From: a virus
Length of the DNA: 35,175 nt
Strand: one strand, 5' to 3'
IMG/VR virus record: IMGVR_UViG_3300021962_000326
Location: 1-35,175 of that record
Positions within the stretch are counted from its first letter, which is position 1. Every line of letters begins with the position of its first letter. Under the pieces are notes generated by a model. It made no database searches. It was not told where the DNA came from and saw only the letters and a list, made by a program, of their open reading frames with translations. A program made the translations under genes and the position numbers. Below are positions 22,199 through 28,289 of the stretch, piece after piece.

Positions 22199-22220
22199 AG
22201 CCCCTTCGGGGGCTTTTCTT
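22199..22220 (+). terminator. Rho-independent terminator with UUCG loop
   Basis: AGCCCC (22199-22204) pairs perfectly with GGGGCT (22209-22214) around TTCG, followed by TTTCTTTTCTT. It lies 5 bp after the stop of the 54-residue gene and just before the next start (22229). Confidence 0.92.
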
Positions 22221-22228
22221 TTCTTGCC

Positions 22229-22537
22229 ATGAAAAACCCCGAATCACTGCTCGGCGTTATCGCCAGCACCAAGATCGAAATTGCCCGCCATCAGGAAATC
22301 CTTGATCGCCTCATGGAGGATCTAGCCCTGATGTACACCACAGGTGACCTAGACGATCTCAAGGATGACGACGGCAACCTCAGTGCTCACGGAATCAAAG
22401 TATCCCGCTGCACACGCACGAGTTGGCAGTACAGCAATGCCGTCAAAGAGCTGCAGCAGCTAGAGCAGTTTGAGGGCGTCGCCACAAAGCGCGAAACAGA
22501 ATACTGGAGAGTGACGCTGCCAAAGGCAGAGTTCTGA
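22229..22537 (+). CDS. Conserved-type early protein of unknown function
   Basis: The ATG at 22229 gives 102 residues; the open frame upstream runs through the terminator and the end of the previous gene and is discarded. After a helical N-terminus (S-T-K-I-E-I-A-R-H-Q-E-I-L-D-R-L) it has G-D-L-D-D-L-K-D-D-D-G-N and then W-Q-Y-S-N-A-V-K-E-L-Q-Q-L, with Y-W-R-V near the end. Similar W-x-Y-S helices occur in small phage proteins near recombination genes. The start follows the terminator T-run by 9 bases. Confidence 0.65.
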   Translation: MKNPESLLGVIASTKIEIARHQEILDRLMEDLALMYTTGDLDDLKDDDGNLSAHGIKVSRCTRTSWQYSNAVKELQQLEQFEGVATKRETEYWRVTLPKAEF

Positions 22538-22743
22538 TGGCTGGCTCTCCCATAGACGATCAGATCGAAGCCATCTTGGCCAAGTACGACCTATGGGATC
22601 CAGAGCAATACACCAACGCCGTTGCCGAACTGACTAGCTACCTGCTGACCGTTGACCCCAAGGAAGAGGCACGCAGTCTGTACTACAAGTCCGCACGCGA
22701 AAAGATCCACCTAGAAAACTGCCTGATTCGCTCCCATGGCTAA
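22537..22743 (+). CDS. Hypothetical early protein
   Basis: The 68-residue, mostly helical protein starts at an ATG overlapping the previous stop (TGATG). It contains Y-D-L-W-D-P-E-Q-Y-T-N-A-V and several charged helices. No family was recognised. Overlap with the following 47-residue frame is 8 bases. Confidence 0.6.
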   Translation: MAGSPIDDQIEAILAKYDLWDPEQYTNAVAELTSYLLTVDPKEEARSLYYKSAREKIHLENCLIRSHG

Positions 22744-22879
22744 TCCGTACAACCTGTACAACTTGACTTGGCAGACGCGGTTTTTGTTCTGGCTGCTATC
22801 CAAGCGTCCTGACGTTGCTGCCATTAACTTGACGACGCCAGTTGATCATCTAGCGCGTTGCCTGAGCCATACGAAATGA
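22736..22879 (+). CDS. Small ORF coupled to rusA
   Basis: This 47-residue frame begins at ATG 22736, within the end of the previous gene, and ends TGA 22877-22879, which overlaps the rusA ATG as ATGA. It contains N-P-Y-N-L-Y-N-L-T-W-Q-T-R-F-L-F-W-L-L, a Trp/Phe-rich segment, then A-A-I-N-L. The perfect tiling between two genes supports it as real. Confidence 0.55.
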   Translation: MANPYNLYNLTWQTRFLFWLLSKRPDVAAINLTTPVDHLARCLSHTK

Positions 22880-23286
22880 AGTTTGCCGTTCAAGGCATTG
22901 AACCCGCCCCGCAAGGCAGCAAACGACACGTTGGCAACGGGCGAATGGTTGAGGCATCAGCGAAGGTCAAGCCATGGCGTTTTGCTGTTAGCCAGGCAGC
23001 CCTAGCAACCGGCGAGGCCATAACCGACGGGCAGGTGTCAGTGCAAATCACTTTCCTGTTCAACCGGCCCAAGGCGCATTACAACACCAAGGGCGAGCTG
23101 AAACCAAAGGCTCCGTTCTACAAAAGCACCAAGCCCGATTTGGACAAACTGTGCAGATCAACGCTTGACGGCATCACCGGCGTCTTGATCAAAGACGATT
23201 CACAGGTTGTCAACTTGATCTGCAACAAGGTTTACGTCAACGAGGGCGAACTACCAGGCGCACTGATTACCATCAACCCACTGTGA
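22876..23286 (+). CDS. rusA: RusA-type Holliday junction resolvase
   Basis: The 136-residue endonuclease cuts branched DNA before packaging. The frame can begin at a TTG (22858), but the ATG at 22876 overlaps the preceding stop and gives the usual RusA start. Motifs: G-I-E-P-A-P-Q-G-S-K-R near residue 8-17, then T-K-P-D-L-D-K-L (Asp near 88 and 90), S-T-L-D-G-I (Asp near 98) and I-K-D-D-S-Q-V (Asp near 107 and 108). These acidic residues are those expected to hold metal. It forms part of the recombination set with the exonuclease and annealing protein. The next gene starts with GTGA overlap. Confidence 0.9.
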   Translation: MKFAVQGIEPAPQGSKRHVGNGRMVEASAKVKPWRFAVSQAALATGEAITDGQVSVQITFLFNRPKAHYNTKGELKPKAPFYKSTKPDLDKLCRSTLDGITGVLIKDDSQVVNLICNKVYVNEGELPGALITINPL

Positions 23287-24029
23287 AAGGATCAAAGAAT
23301 CGACGGGAATGCGTCGTTTGTCAGTCAGTCTTTGTTATCCCTGTCCTAAAAGGCAATCACAAAAGCCAACGGCTGACTTGCAGTGCACTTTGCCATCGCC
23401 GCTATGTCAGCAGAAATGCAAGGCGTTGGGTCAAAGGTGAGCTTGACATTATTGAACAGCTCAGTACATCAATGCCGCCGAAGCGGTTGTACATGACATA
23501 TTGCCGAATGGCGGCTGAGCGTGGATTTCCAAAGCGATCAGAGGCCGCGTTTCGTTGCAAGCTGCGGTTGCTTGGTATTCCCTTGATGCCGGAATTGGAC
23601 TGGTACAAGCTGAATCAGTTGGCCGAGATGTTTGATACGACTAGGCATCTCGTTTACAAGTTGGTGAAAAAGGGTTTGAGGGCTGAACGCGAATCAGACC
23701 ATCCAAATCAGCCTTGGTTTGTAAGCCGTGCAGAGCTGAGGCGTTTTGCCCGTAAGCGCCCTGAACTGTTCAGGCACTTCAATCCAGATGGTTTGTTTGT
23801 TGCACTTGAGGATCGAAAGCTTATTGAGCTGATCATGGCGCAACCCAAGGTGCATCTACCCAATCGCTACAACCCCACAACGGTCAGGTGTATGGAGACT
23901 GGAAATATCTACAAGAGCTATAGGGCGGCGGCCAGGGAGGTGTTTGTTGATCCGTCGGCCATTTACGCATCGGCCAAGCACGGGCACAGAGCAGGCGGTT
24001 ACCACTGGGTTGTCGTATCTCAAATTTGA
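23283..24029 (+). CDS. DNA-binding protein with Zn-finger and NUMOD-like module
   Basis: The 248-residue protein starts at GTG 23283, overlapping the rusA stop. The N-terminus has a Cys4 zinc-binding pattern (C-V-V-C and C-S-A-L-C about 20 residues later). The centre has a helix-turn-helix-like region (L-N-Q-L-A-E-M-F-D-T-T-R-H-L-V-Y-K-L) and the C-terminus a NUMOD-type domain (C-M-E-T-G-N-I-Y-K-S-Y-R-A-A-A-R-E-V-F and G-G-Y-H-W). Such modules are usually attached to homing endonucleases, but no HNH or GIY-YIG nuclease is seen here. It may be a regulator or a nuclease remnant. The promoter at 24010 lies inside its last codons. Confidence 0.7.
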   Translation: MKGSKNRRECVVCQSVFVIPVLKGNHKSQRLTCSALCHRRYVSRNARRWVKGELDIIEQLSTSMPPKRLYMTYCRMAAERGFPKRSEAAFRCKLRLLGIPLMPELDWYKLNQLAEMFDTTRHLVYKLVKKGLRAERESDHPNQPWFVSRAELRRFARKRPELFRHFNPDGLFVALEDRKLIELIMAQPKVHLPNRYNPTTVRCMETGNIYKSYRAAAREVFVDPSAIYASAKHGHRAGGYHWVVVSQI

Positions 24030-24038
24030 GGGTATACT
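24010..24038 (+). promoter_or_regulatory. Promoter of GGGTATACTCC family before the annealing gene
   Basis: TTGTCG (24010-24015) and TATACT (24033-24038) are 17 bp apart; the -10 is inside GGGTATACTCC (24030-24040), identical to two other sites. The -35 is weaker (4 of 6). It overlaps the end of the preceding gene and drives 24093 onward. Confidence 0.8.
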
Positions 24039-24044
24039 CCAGAT

Positions 24045-24057
24045 GGGTCCGAAGCCC
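24045..24057 (+). other. 5' leader hairpin
   Basis: GGGT pairs with GCCC (one T-G wobble) around CCGAA. It starts at the predicted transcription start. The downstream leader to the ATG at 24093 is CA-rich and SD-less. Confidence 0.5.
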
Positions 24058-24092
24058 CGTCCTCTCCGATCACCACACATCACCGCACGCTT

Positions 24093-24803
24093 ATGACTGA
24101 TTACCCCAACCTTGGGGATGTGATCACTCAGGCTGATGTATCAACCAAAGGCACCGGCTCCTACGCCGCTGATTACATCAACTGGTGTCGCGTTTCCCAC
24201 CTACTCCACGATCATGCGCCTGGCTGGCAGTTCGCTTTACAGGCTCATCACGAAACAGGCCACGCATGGAAGGCCCCCGACGGAACCGCTTATGTGGTCG
24301 GGTTCTTTGAGCACGCCAGCGGCCACGAAACGCCGTATTTCCCTCAGGCGGTTATGGACAACCGCAACAACGCCATTGCGTTTGAAAAGGTCACAGCACG
24401 TGATCTCACCGATGCGCACCGCCGTTGTCTTTGTACCGCTGCTGCTGCTCAGTTTGGTCTTGGCTGGCAACTCTGGGCGCGGGAGCCGGTAGAAAATCCG
24501 CACCGTGATATCAAGCCTGCACTACAGCAGGAAGCACCCAAGGCTGAACCGTCCCAAGTGCAGGACACTCAGCCAAAGCCTGAACCCAAGGCCAAGGGCA
24601 AGCCTGAGTCCAAGATCACCTTCCTGACCGACGATCAGGTTGAGGAAGTCAAGGCCATGGTGAAGGCATACGACAAGCGTGACGATCTGATTGCTGCCTT
24701 CAAAAAGCAGTTCAAGATCATGGCGCCACGTATCGCTGATCGCATCCAATTCCCCGAACACAAGGAATTCATTGAGAAGTACATCGCTGAAAATCCCGTA
24801 TGA
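24093..24803 (+). CDS. Sak3/DUF1071-like single-strand annealing protein
   Basis: The 236-residue protein is the likely annealing recombinase. The core (about 10-140) has Y-I-N-W-C-R-V-S-H-L-L, G-T-A-Y-V-V-G-F-F-E and then Y-F-P-Q-A-V-M-D-N-R-N-N-A-I followed by D-L-T-D-A-H-R-R-C-L-C-T-A-A-A-A-Q-F-G-L-G. The R-C-L...F-G-L-G signature recalls the DUF1071/Sak3 family. A Lys/Pro/Glu linker (about 145-175) and a short helical C-terminal domain follow. It works with the exonuclease at 21192 and RusA. Its own promoter with 5' hairpin suggests high expression. ATG at 24093. Confidence 0.75.
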   Translation: MTDYPNLGDVITQADVSTKGTGSYAADYINWCRVSHLLHDHAPGWQFALQAHHETGHAWKAPDGTAYVVGFFEHASGHETPYFPQAVMDNRNNAIAFEKVTARDLTDAHRRCLCTAAAAQFGLGWQLWAREPVENPHRDIKPALQQEAPKAEPSQVQDTQPKPEPKAKGKPESKITFLTDDQVEEVKAMVKAYDKRDDLIAAFKKQFKIMAPRIADRIQFPEHKEFIEKYIAENPV

Positions 24804-24982
24804 CAGGGCGCCGGCCCAAAACCGCAGAGGAACTCAACCGCAAGAAAAACCGCTTTTGTGTAGCGGCCAAACTTCCGGCTGATCTTCACCGTCAACTAAG
24901 GGCTTACTGCGCCAAATCGGGGCAGAACATCAATCAAGCCCTTCGCCACATCATCGCAACCTTCCTAGCTACTCATGGCTGA
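24800..24982 (+). CDS. Small RHH-like DNA-binding protein
   Basis: The 60-residue protein overlaps the annealing gene by ATGA. It has a basic start (R-R-P-K-T-A-E-E-L-N-R-K-K-N-R), a strand F-C-V-A-A-K-L-P and two helices (L-H-R-Q-L-R-A-Y-C-A and I-N-Q-A-L-R-H-I-I-A), the pattern of ribbon-helix-helix regulators. It may control the early promoters, which is inference. Confidence 0.6.
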   Translation: MTGRRPKTAEELNRKKNRFCVAAKLPADLHRQLRAYCAKSGQNINQALRHIIATFLATHG

Positions 24983-25271
24983 AACTGCCTTCACGGCGAA
25001 ATTCCGAATCCAGGAAAATCGCAACCGCAAAAGCGACAAGTCACCCGAGGAAAACATCGTGGTGGACTTCACCTCAGAGCAGGCCATGGCCGCGGCCAGC
25101 TACCTGATGACAATGGCCGAACAGGCGGAAGCCAAAGGCCAGAAGATCCGCGTTTACACCGGCAAAGACGAATACACCGAGCACACCGGTTTTTCGTTGT
25201 GGGGTGGAAAGTGGGGTAATAAAGGCTCTTTTACACCGCTCAAGCCCGAATCCCCTGAATCCTCTTTCTGA
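24975..25271 (+). CDS. Small early protein next to the annealing gene
   Basis: The 98-residue protein overlaps the previous gene by 8 bases. It is mixed, with a helix S-E-Q-A-M-A-A-A-S-Y-L-M-T-M-A-E and the C-terminal stretch V-Y-T-G-K-D-E-Y-T-E-H-T-G-F-S-L-W-G-G-K-W-G. The Trp/Gly part resembles small proteins that accompany phage annealing proteins, possibly an accessory to single-strand DNA handling. No function is established. Confidence 0.6.
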   Translation: MAETAFTAKFRIQENRNRKSDKSPEENIVVDFTSEQAMAAASYLMTMAEQAEAKGQKIRVYTGKDEYTEHTGFSLWGGKWGNKGSFTPLKPESPESSF

Positions 25272-25615
25272 TGTCAACCATGATCATCCTTACCGATTCC
25301 CAACTCGTTGAGCTGAACAATCGCATCGGCCAGATTCAGCGCCTGATCGAAAGCGCACAGGTCATCAAAGCCGGCGCTGCTCAACCCAAGGCAGTAACCG
25401 ATTCTGTAGAAACGCCTTCTATCGTCGGCAAACCTCGGAAAGCAAAGCGTAAGCGCGGTGCACTGAACGAACAGAAGGTGGCTGAGATCAAAGCCCGCCT
25501 TGCTGCTGGTGGCGAATCAGCACAGCGAATTGCCAATGATTATGGCGTTCACGTCACAACCGTGAATCTGATCAAGTACGGCAAGACTTGGAAGAACGTT
25601 CAGGCATCCGCTTGA
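25271..25615 (+). CDS. HTH protein with NUMOD-like C-terminal module
   Basis: The 114-residue protein has an N-terminal helical part, a Lys/Arg-rich linker (K-P-R-K-A-K-R-K-R) and a C-terminal HTH: V-A-E-I-K-A-R-L-A-A-G-G-E-S, I-A-N-D-Y-G-V-H-V-T-T-V-N-L-I and K-T-W-K-N-V. The final K-T-W-K-N-V pattern is that of HTH units often attached to HNH homing endonucleases. A similar unit occurs at 26592. It is probably a DNA-binding regulator. It overlaps the minus-strand gene at 25600 by 16 bases. Confidence 0.7.
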   Translation: MSTMIILTDSQLVELNNRIGQIQRLIESAQVIKAGAAQPKAVTDSVETPSIVGKPRKAKRKRGALNEQKVAEIKARLAAGGESAQRIANDYGVHVTTVNLIKYGKTWKNVQASA

Positions 25616-25821
25616 TCTTTCATCAGTTGCAGCTCTAGGGCTGCGATTCGGTTGGTTGCCTGCTGCAGCAGCGTTTGCTGCATGTTCCAGGCCCTGTACA
25701 ACTGAGCGGCAATGGGGCCGGCGTTGGGGGTGTTCTCCAAGCGTCTGGCCTCTTTTTCTACGTTGAACGCGGAGGTTGGATCGGGCTTAAGAGTCATCCA
25801 ATCCCATGCTTCGTGATCCAT
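25600..25821 (-). CDS. Small minus-strand protein in the early block
   Basis: The 73-residue frame (ATG 25819-25821; a second ATG at 25795-25797) runs against the early operon. It has E-K-E-A-R-R-L-E-N-T-P-N-A-G-P-I-A-A-Q-L-Y-R-A-W-N and a C-terminal coiled-coil-like helix (T-N-R-I-A-A-L-E-L-Q-L-M). The composition looks genuine. Its stop overlaps the convergent gene by 16 bases. The function is unknown. Confidence 0.55.
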   Translation of the reverse strand: MDHEAWDWMTLKPDPTSAFNVEKEARRLENTPNAGPIAAQLYRAWNMQQTLLQQATNRIAALELQLMKDQADA

Positions 25822-25870
25822 GGCAGTGGCGGTAGCACATTCACGCTAGAGGCCGTGTCTACATCACGAA

Positions 25871-25899
25871 TTGCAACAGCACTGTTTTCGGGGTTTACT
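25871..25899 (+). promoter_or_regulatory. Fourth, weaker promoter with GGGTTTACTCC
   Basis: TTGCAA (25871-25876) and TTTACT (25894-25899) are 17 bp apart. GGGTTTACTCC differs by one base from the shared GGGTATACTCC. No 5' hairpin is seen. The leader to the ATG at 25968 is again CA-rich and SD-less. It would restart early transcription after the minus-strand gene. Confidence 0.6.
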
Positions 25900-25967
25900 C
25901 CGCCCAAATAGCCGCTACCATTCACGCAACCGGGGCGACCTGGCCAACCGACAACCCACACCGCACC

Positions 25968-26105
25968 ATGAAAAACACTGTTTACAACCTGCTGCTGTTT
26001 GTCCTTCCGGCAGCAATCTTCGGCGTCATCATTCACGACGGTTTGACACTCAAAACCGCTCATCACAGCGGCACTCAGCACGCCATCTACACCACCACAA
26101 AATGA
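25968..26105 (+). CDS. Tiny membrane protein (45 residues)
   Basis: The first gene after the promoter at 25871. Residues about 6-24 form a membrane span (L-L-L-F-V-L-P-A-A-I-F-G-V-I-I); the tail is His/Thr-rich. Its stop overlaps the ATG of the next gene (26102-26105, ATGA). The promoter, span and coupling all support it. Confidence 0.65.
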   Translation: MKNTVYNLLLFVLPAAIFGVIIHDGLTLKTAHHSGTQHAIYTTTK

Positions 26106-26401
26106 GCCTCGTTGTTCTGTCCGCACAGTGCGCCGGCATGGTTGCACCTGTTATTCCGCTCGGCCAAAAGACCTACAAAATGTCGCCCAATTCACGCGGC
26201 GTCAGGGCTGAACGTGACCTGTGGCGTTTCCATCCCGGTATGCCCTGTTACGTCCGTGGCTGGCCACAAGTAGAGGCAACAGTGATCGCCAAAGTAGAAG
26301 GCTGCTCATGGCCCACCTACATCGTTCAGAGCTTCTCTACTGGCGCCAGCTATCAAGTTTCCCAGCTTTACCTCTCCAAGCGTCCGATTGAACAACGATG
26401 A
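26102..26401 (+). CDS. Hypothetical early protein
   Basis: The ATG at 26102 gives 99 residues; the open frame upstream to 25871 is a His/Arg-rich shadow of the membrane gene and promoter. The protein is beta-rich with V-R-A-E-R-D-L-W-R-F-H-P-G-M-P-C-Y-V-R-G-W, a small-barrel-like pattern. It overlaps the next gene by ATGA. Confidence 0.6.
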   Translation: MSLVVLSAQCAGMVAPVIPLGQKTYKMSPNSRGVRAERDLWRFHPGMPCYVRGWPQVEATVIAKVEGCSWPTYIVQSFSTGASYQVSQLYLSKRPIEQR

Positions 26402-26592
26402 GAACTCAACTCCAACCGCAACCCCGCCGTTTTTACTTCACCATTCCGTCAATCAACATCTACGACTGGGTGGTTGCCTGCGGCTTCACCGAAGCAAAGC
26501 AACTGGCTCACGCAACATGGGGCACGCACTACCGCGAGCTGCAATGGCTAACGCCTGATCGCCATAGTGAGGTAAAGCTTCCCCGCTTTTAA
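26398..26592 (+). CDS. Hypothetical early protein
   Basis: The 64-residue protein starts with Q-P-R-R-F-Y-F-T-I-P-S-I and has Y-D-W-V-V-A-C-G-F-T-E-A-K-Q-L-A-H. It overlaps both neighbours (ATGA at 26398, one base with the next start at 26592). No family was recognised. Confidence 0.6.
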   Translation: MRTQLQPQPRRFYFTIPSINIYDWVVACGFTEAKQLAHATWGTHYRELQWLTPDRHSEVKLPRF

Positions 26593-26987
26593 TGGCACGC
26601 CCCCACAACGCCAAACTGTCGCCTGCTGACATTATCTATATCCTGCAATCCGACAAAGACAATCACACTTTGGGGCAGGAATTTGGTGTAACTCGGCAGG
26701 CGATTTCCTTAATACGCAATGGCAAGGCATACAAGGACGTTGCACCAAACATTCCACGTATTCCAGTTCGCATCAAAAACAGCATTCCCAAATCCCGTCT
26801 TGCCAATGCCAAGCACTGCCACAACTGCATCGAATACCGACGTGGCGAATGTTCCTACGGCTTTCCAGAGGCCATAGATGAACCAGAATTCGCCTCAGCC
26901 TGTTCCCTCTACAGCCGAAATCCAGACCATTCTTCAACAATGCCTTGCCGAGTATTGGGCGCCACGATTCAACGAACACACGATTGA
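26592..26987 (+). CDS. HTH plus Cys-cluster DNA-binding protein
   Basis: The 131-residue protein has an N-terminal HTH (L-S-P-A-D-I-I-Y-I-L-Q, L-G-Q-E-F-G-V-T-R-Q-A-I-S-L-I, N-G-K-A-Y-K-D-V) of the same NUMOD-associated type as 25271. The C-terminal part has H-C-H-N-C, then G-E-C-S-Y-G-F-P-E-A and later S-A-C-S-L-Y, a four-Cys pattern that probably binds zinc. The same Cys module ends the protein at 27738. The last 110 bases overlap the next gene. Confidence 0.7.
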   Translation: MARPHNAKLSPADIIYILQSDKDNHTLGQEFGVTRQAISLIRNGKAYKDVAPNIPRIPVRIKNSIPKSRLANAKHCHNCIEYRRGECSYGFPEAIDEPEFASACSLYSRNPDHSSTMPCRVLGATIQRTHD

Positions 26988-27093
26988 TCACTACGCCCGT
27001 ATGCACGCTGCACTACAGCCATTTATCCGCTATCAACAGGCAAACTGCCCGATAGCCAATGGCACCGATCAAGGCGGAAGCCAACCGATATGA
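26878..27093 (+). CDS. Hypothetical early protein
   Basis: The 71-residue frame overlaps the preceding gene by 110 bases and the following one by 35. It is mostly helical (T-A-E-I-Q-T-I-L-Q-Q-C-L-A-E-Y-W and H-Y-A-R-M-H-A-A-L-Q-P). The composition is reasonable, but the large overlaps lower confidence. Confidence 0.5.
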   Translation: MNQNSPQPVPSTAEIQTILQQCLAEYWAPRFNEHTIDHYARMHAALQPFIRYQQANCPIANGTDQGGSQPI

Positions 27094-27256
27094 CAGCCCA
27101 AGGCATTACTGCTACGGAGCTGATTGGGTCGGTTATGGTCTCAACTCAGCCTTTGAACCGTGGTGCTGGGATGGCACAGCCGTATGGCGTGGTCCACTCT
27201 GCGACACAAGATCAGAAGCACTCACTATTGCCAAAGCTCATGCTGAATCGTGTTGA
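27059..27256 (+). CDS. Hypothetical early protein
   Basis: The 65-residue protein is rich in Trp, Tyr and Cys: H-Y-C-Y-G-A-D-W-V-G-Y-G-L, P-W-C-W-D-G-T-A-V-W and a C-terminal helix (E-A-L-T-I-A-K-A-H-A). Such aromatic small proteins occur in phage early regions. The end overlaps the next gene by 17 bases. Confidence 0.55.
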   Translation: MAPIKAEANRYDSPRHYCYGADWVGYGLNSAFEPWCWDGTAVWRGPLCDTRSEALTIAKAHAESC

Positions 27257-27500
27257 ACTTGACCAGCGCCGCGCTGATTTCATGGAAACCCTCTACCAGC
27301 AGTACAGCACTAATCACACCTACACAGGCGTTTGGGAACGTTTTGCCTATGACGTTGCCGGAACGATTCGTGACCTGGATTACAGCGTGCTTCGCGCTGA
27401 TCTCATCCGTGCTCTTGGTGTTACTGACAGTGAGCTGGCTAACCGGTACGCTGATATTGCTATCACCGTTCTGACAAGTCACCTGCTGCCACGAGATTAA
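27240..27500 (+). CDS. Hypothetical helical early protein
   Basis: The ATG at 27240 gives 86 residues; the open frame upstream to 27090 is a shadow of the previous gene. It is all-helical, with R-R-A-D-F-M-E-T-L-Y-Q-Q-Y, W-E-R-F-A-Y-D-V-A-G-T-I-R-D and L-T-S-H-L. No family was recognised. The next gene follows by 2 bp. Confidence 0.6.
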   Translation: MLNRVELDQRRADFMETLYQQYSTNHTYTGVWERFAYDVAGTIRDLDYSVLRADLIRALGVTDSELANRYADIAITVLTSHLLPRD

Positions 27501-27502
27501 AC

Positions 27503-27736
27503 ATGGCCGTCAAAGTTCCATTCCTCAATCGTTTTGAAAATTGGTGCTTTAACGTCCTTGCTCGCAGTAAGCGTGTCGGCACCATTCAAGTCAGGCTGCG
27601 GCACACACCGGTGACCTATATCGTGCGCGACCTTAACGATCCATGCGTTGAAGGCCAGCAACCTGATGAGATGGCACCAGATCATTTCAACCTAGAGCGG
27701 CTGTTCCATATGCCGTCCTACGGCGAAGACGAATGA
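27503..27736 (+). CDS. Hypothetical early protein
   Basis: The 77-residue protein begins V-P-F-L-N-R-F-E-N-W-C-F-N-V-L-A-R and has a strand pair with R-H-T-P-V-T-Y-I-V-R-D, then an acidic end. It is packed 2 bp after one gene and 1 bp before the next. No family was recognised. Confidence 0.6.
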   Translation: MAVKVPFLNRFENWCFNVLARSKRVGTIQVRLRHTPVTYIVRDLNDPCVEGQQPDEMAPDHFNLERLFHMPSYGEDE

Positions 27737-27737
27737 A

Positions 27738-28118
27738 ATGATCAACCTGTTCAACGGCCGAGTTGTTTTAGAACGGCGAACGCTCGTTGAAAATTGGCGT
27801 GCCAAAGTCAAACTGCCCAAACAAGGCGGTGCCTTTGTCGTTATTGACCTTCAGACCGCAAATCTGAAAACCGCCTTTGTTCGGGCTCACAATATCTACC
27901 AAAGCATTAAAAAAGGCCAACAATACGAGCAGCTTGATCCACCAGCGTTGACGCATCTGAGCTGCTGGGATTGCTGTCATTGGTCGGTATTACGCGTCAA
28001 CAACGGTGGCAATGGCTGTGAGTTTGAATTCCCCGAAGCCAAACAGACCGCCTACGGTAAGTTCGCTGCCCAATGCCACCTGTACGACGATGGAACCGAT
28101 AGTGCTGAGCAAGACTGA
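27738..28118 (+). CDS. Early protein with C-terminal Cys cluster
   Basis: The 126-residue protein has a basic N-terminal half (V-E-N-W-R-A-K-V-K-L-P-K, then F-V-R-A-H-N-I-Y-Q-S-I-K-K-G) and a C-terminal Cys module: S-C-W-D-C-C-H-W, G-C-E-F-E-F-P-E-A and A-A-Q-C-H-L-Y. It matches the module at the end of 26592-26987 (C-x2-C, C-x-F/G-F-P-E-A, A-x-C-x-L-Y). This suggests a zinc-binding unit swapped between phage proteins. The role is unknown. Confidence 0.65.
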   Translation: MINLFNGRVVLERRTLVENWRAKVKLPKQGGAFVVIDLQTANLKTAFVRAHNIYQSIKKGQQYEQLDPPALTHLSCWDCCHWSVLRVNNGGNGCEFEFPEAKQTAYGKFAAQCHLYDDGTDSAEQD

Positions 28119-28263
28119 ATTTGACGATGGCAGTTATATCGAAACCCTTGAACCTGCTGATGGCGGTGAAATGTACTACCGCACTTGCTACCAAGGGATG
28201 TGCAGGTATTCAAGTGATCTTTGGCAAGCGCAGGTATACCAACATCAGATGACAAGCCCGTGA
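28090..28263 (+). CDS. Last gene of the early operon, hypothetical
   Basis: The ATG at 28090 gives 57 residues and overlaps the previous gene by 29 bases; the open frame to 28006 is a shadow. It has F-D-D-G-S-Y-I-E-T-L-E-P-A-D-G-G and M-Y-Y-R-T-C-Y-Q-G-M-C-R-Y. A terminator starts 7 bp after its stop. Confidence 0.55.
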   Translation: MEPIVLSKTEFDDGSYIETLEPADGGEMYYRTCYQGMCRYSSDLWQAQVYQHQMTSP

Positions 28264-28269
28264 ACACTG

Positions 28270-28289
28270 GCGGCGCAAGCCGCTTTTTT
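28270..28289 (+). terminator. Terminator of the early operon, GCAA loop
   Basis: GCGGC (28270-28274), loop GCAA, GCCGC (28279-28283), then TTTTTT. The T-run overlaps the stop of the convergent HNH gene. It closes the plus-strand early block. Confidence 0.9.

Noticed and set aside
24136-24492. A 118-residue plus-strand frame inside the annealing protein gene
   Set aside because: It lies entirely within the well-supported gene at 24093 in another frame and has shadow-like Arg/Ser/Leu composition.
28237-28244. GGTATACC palindrome as a promoter -10 or operator
   Set aside because: It lies inside a coding frame close to the operon terminator, without a -35 or downstream gene to serve.
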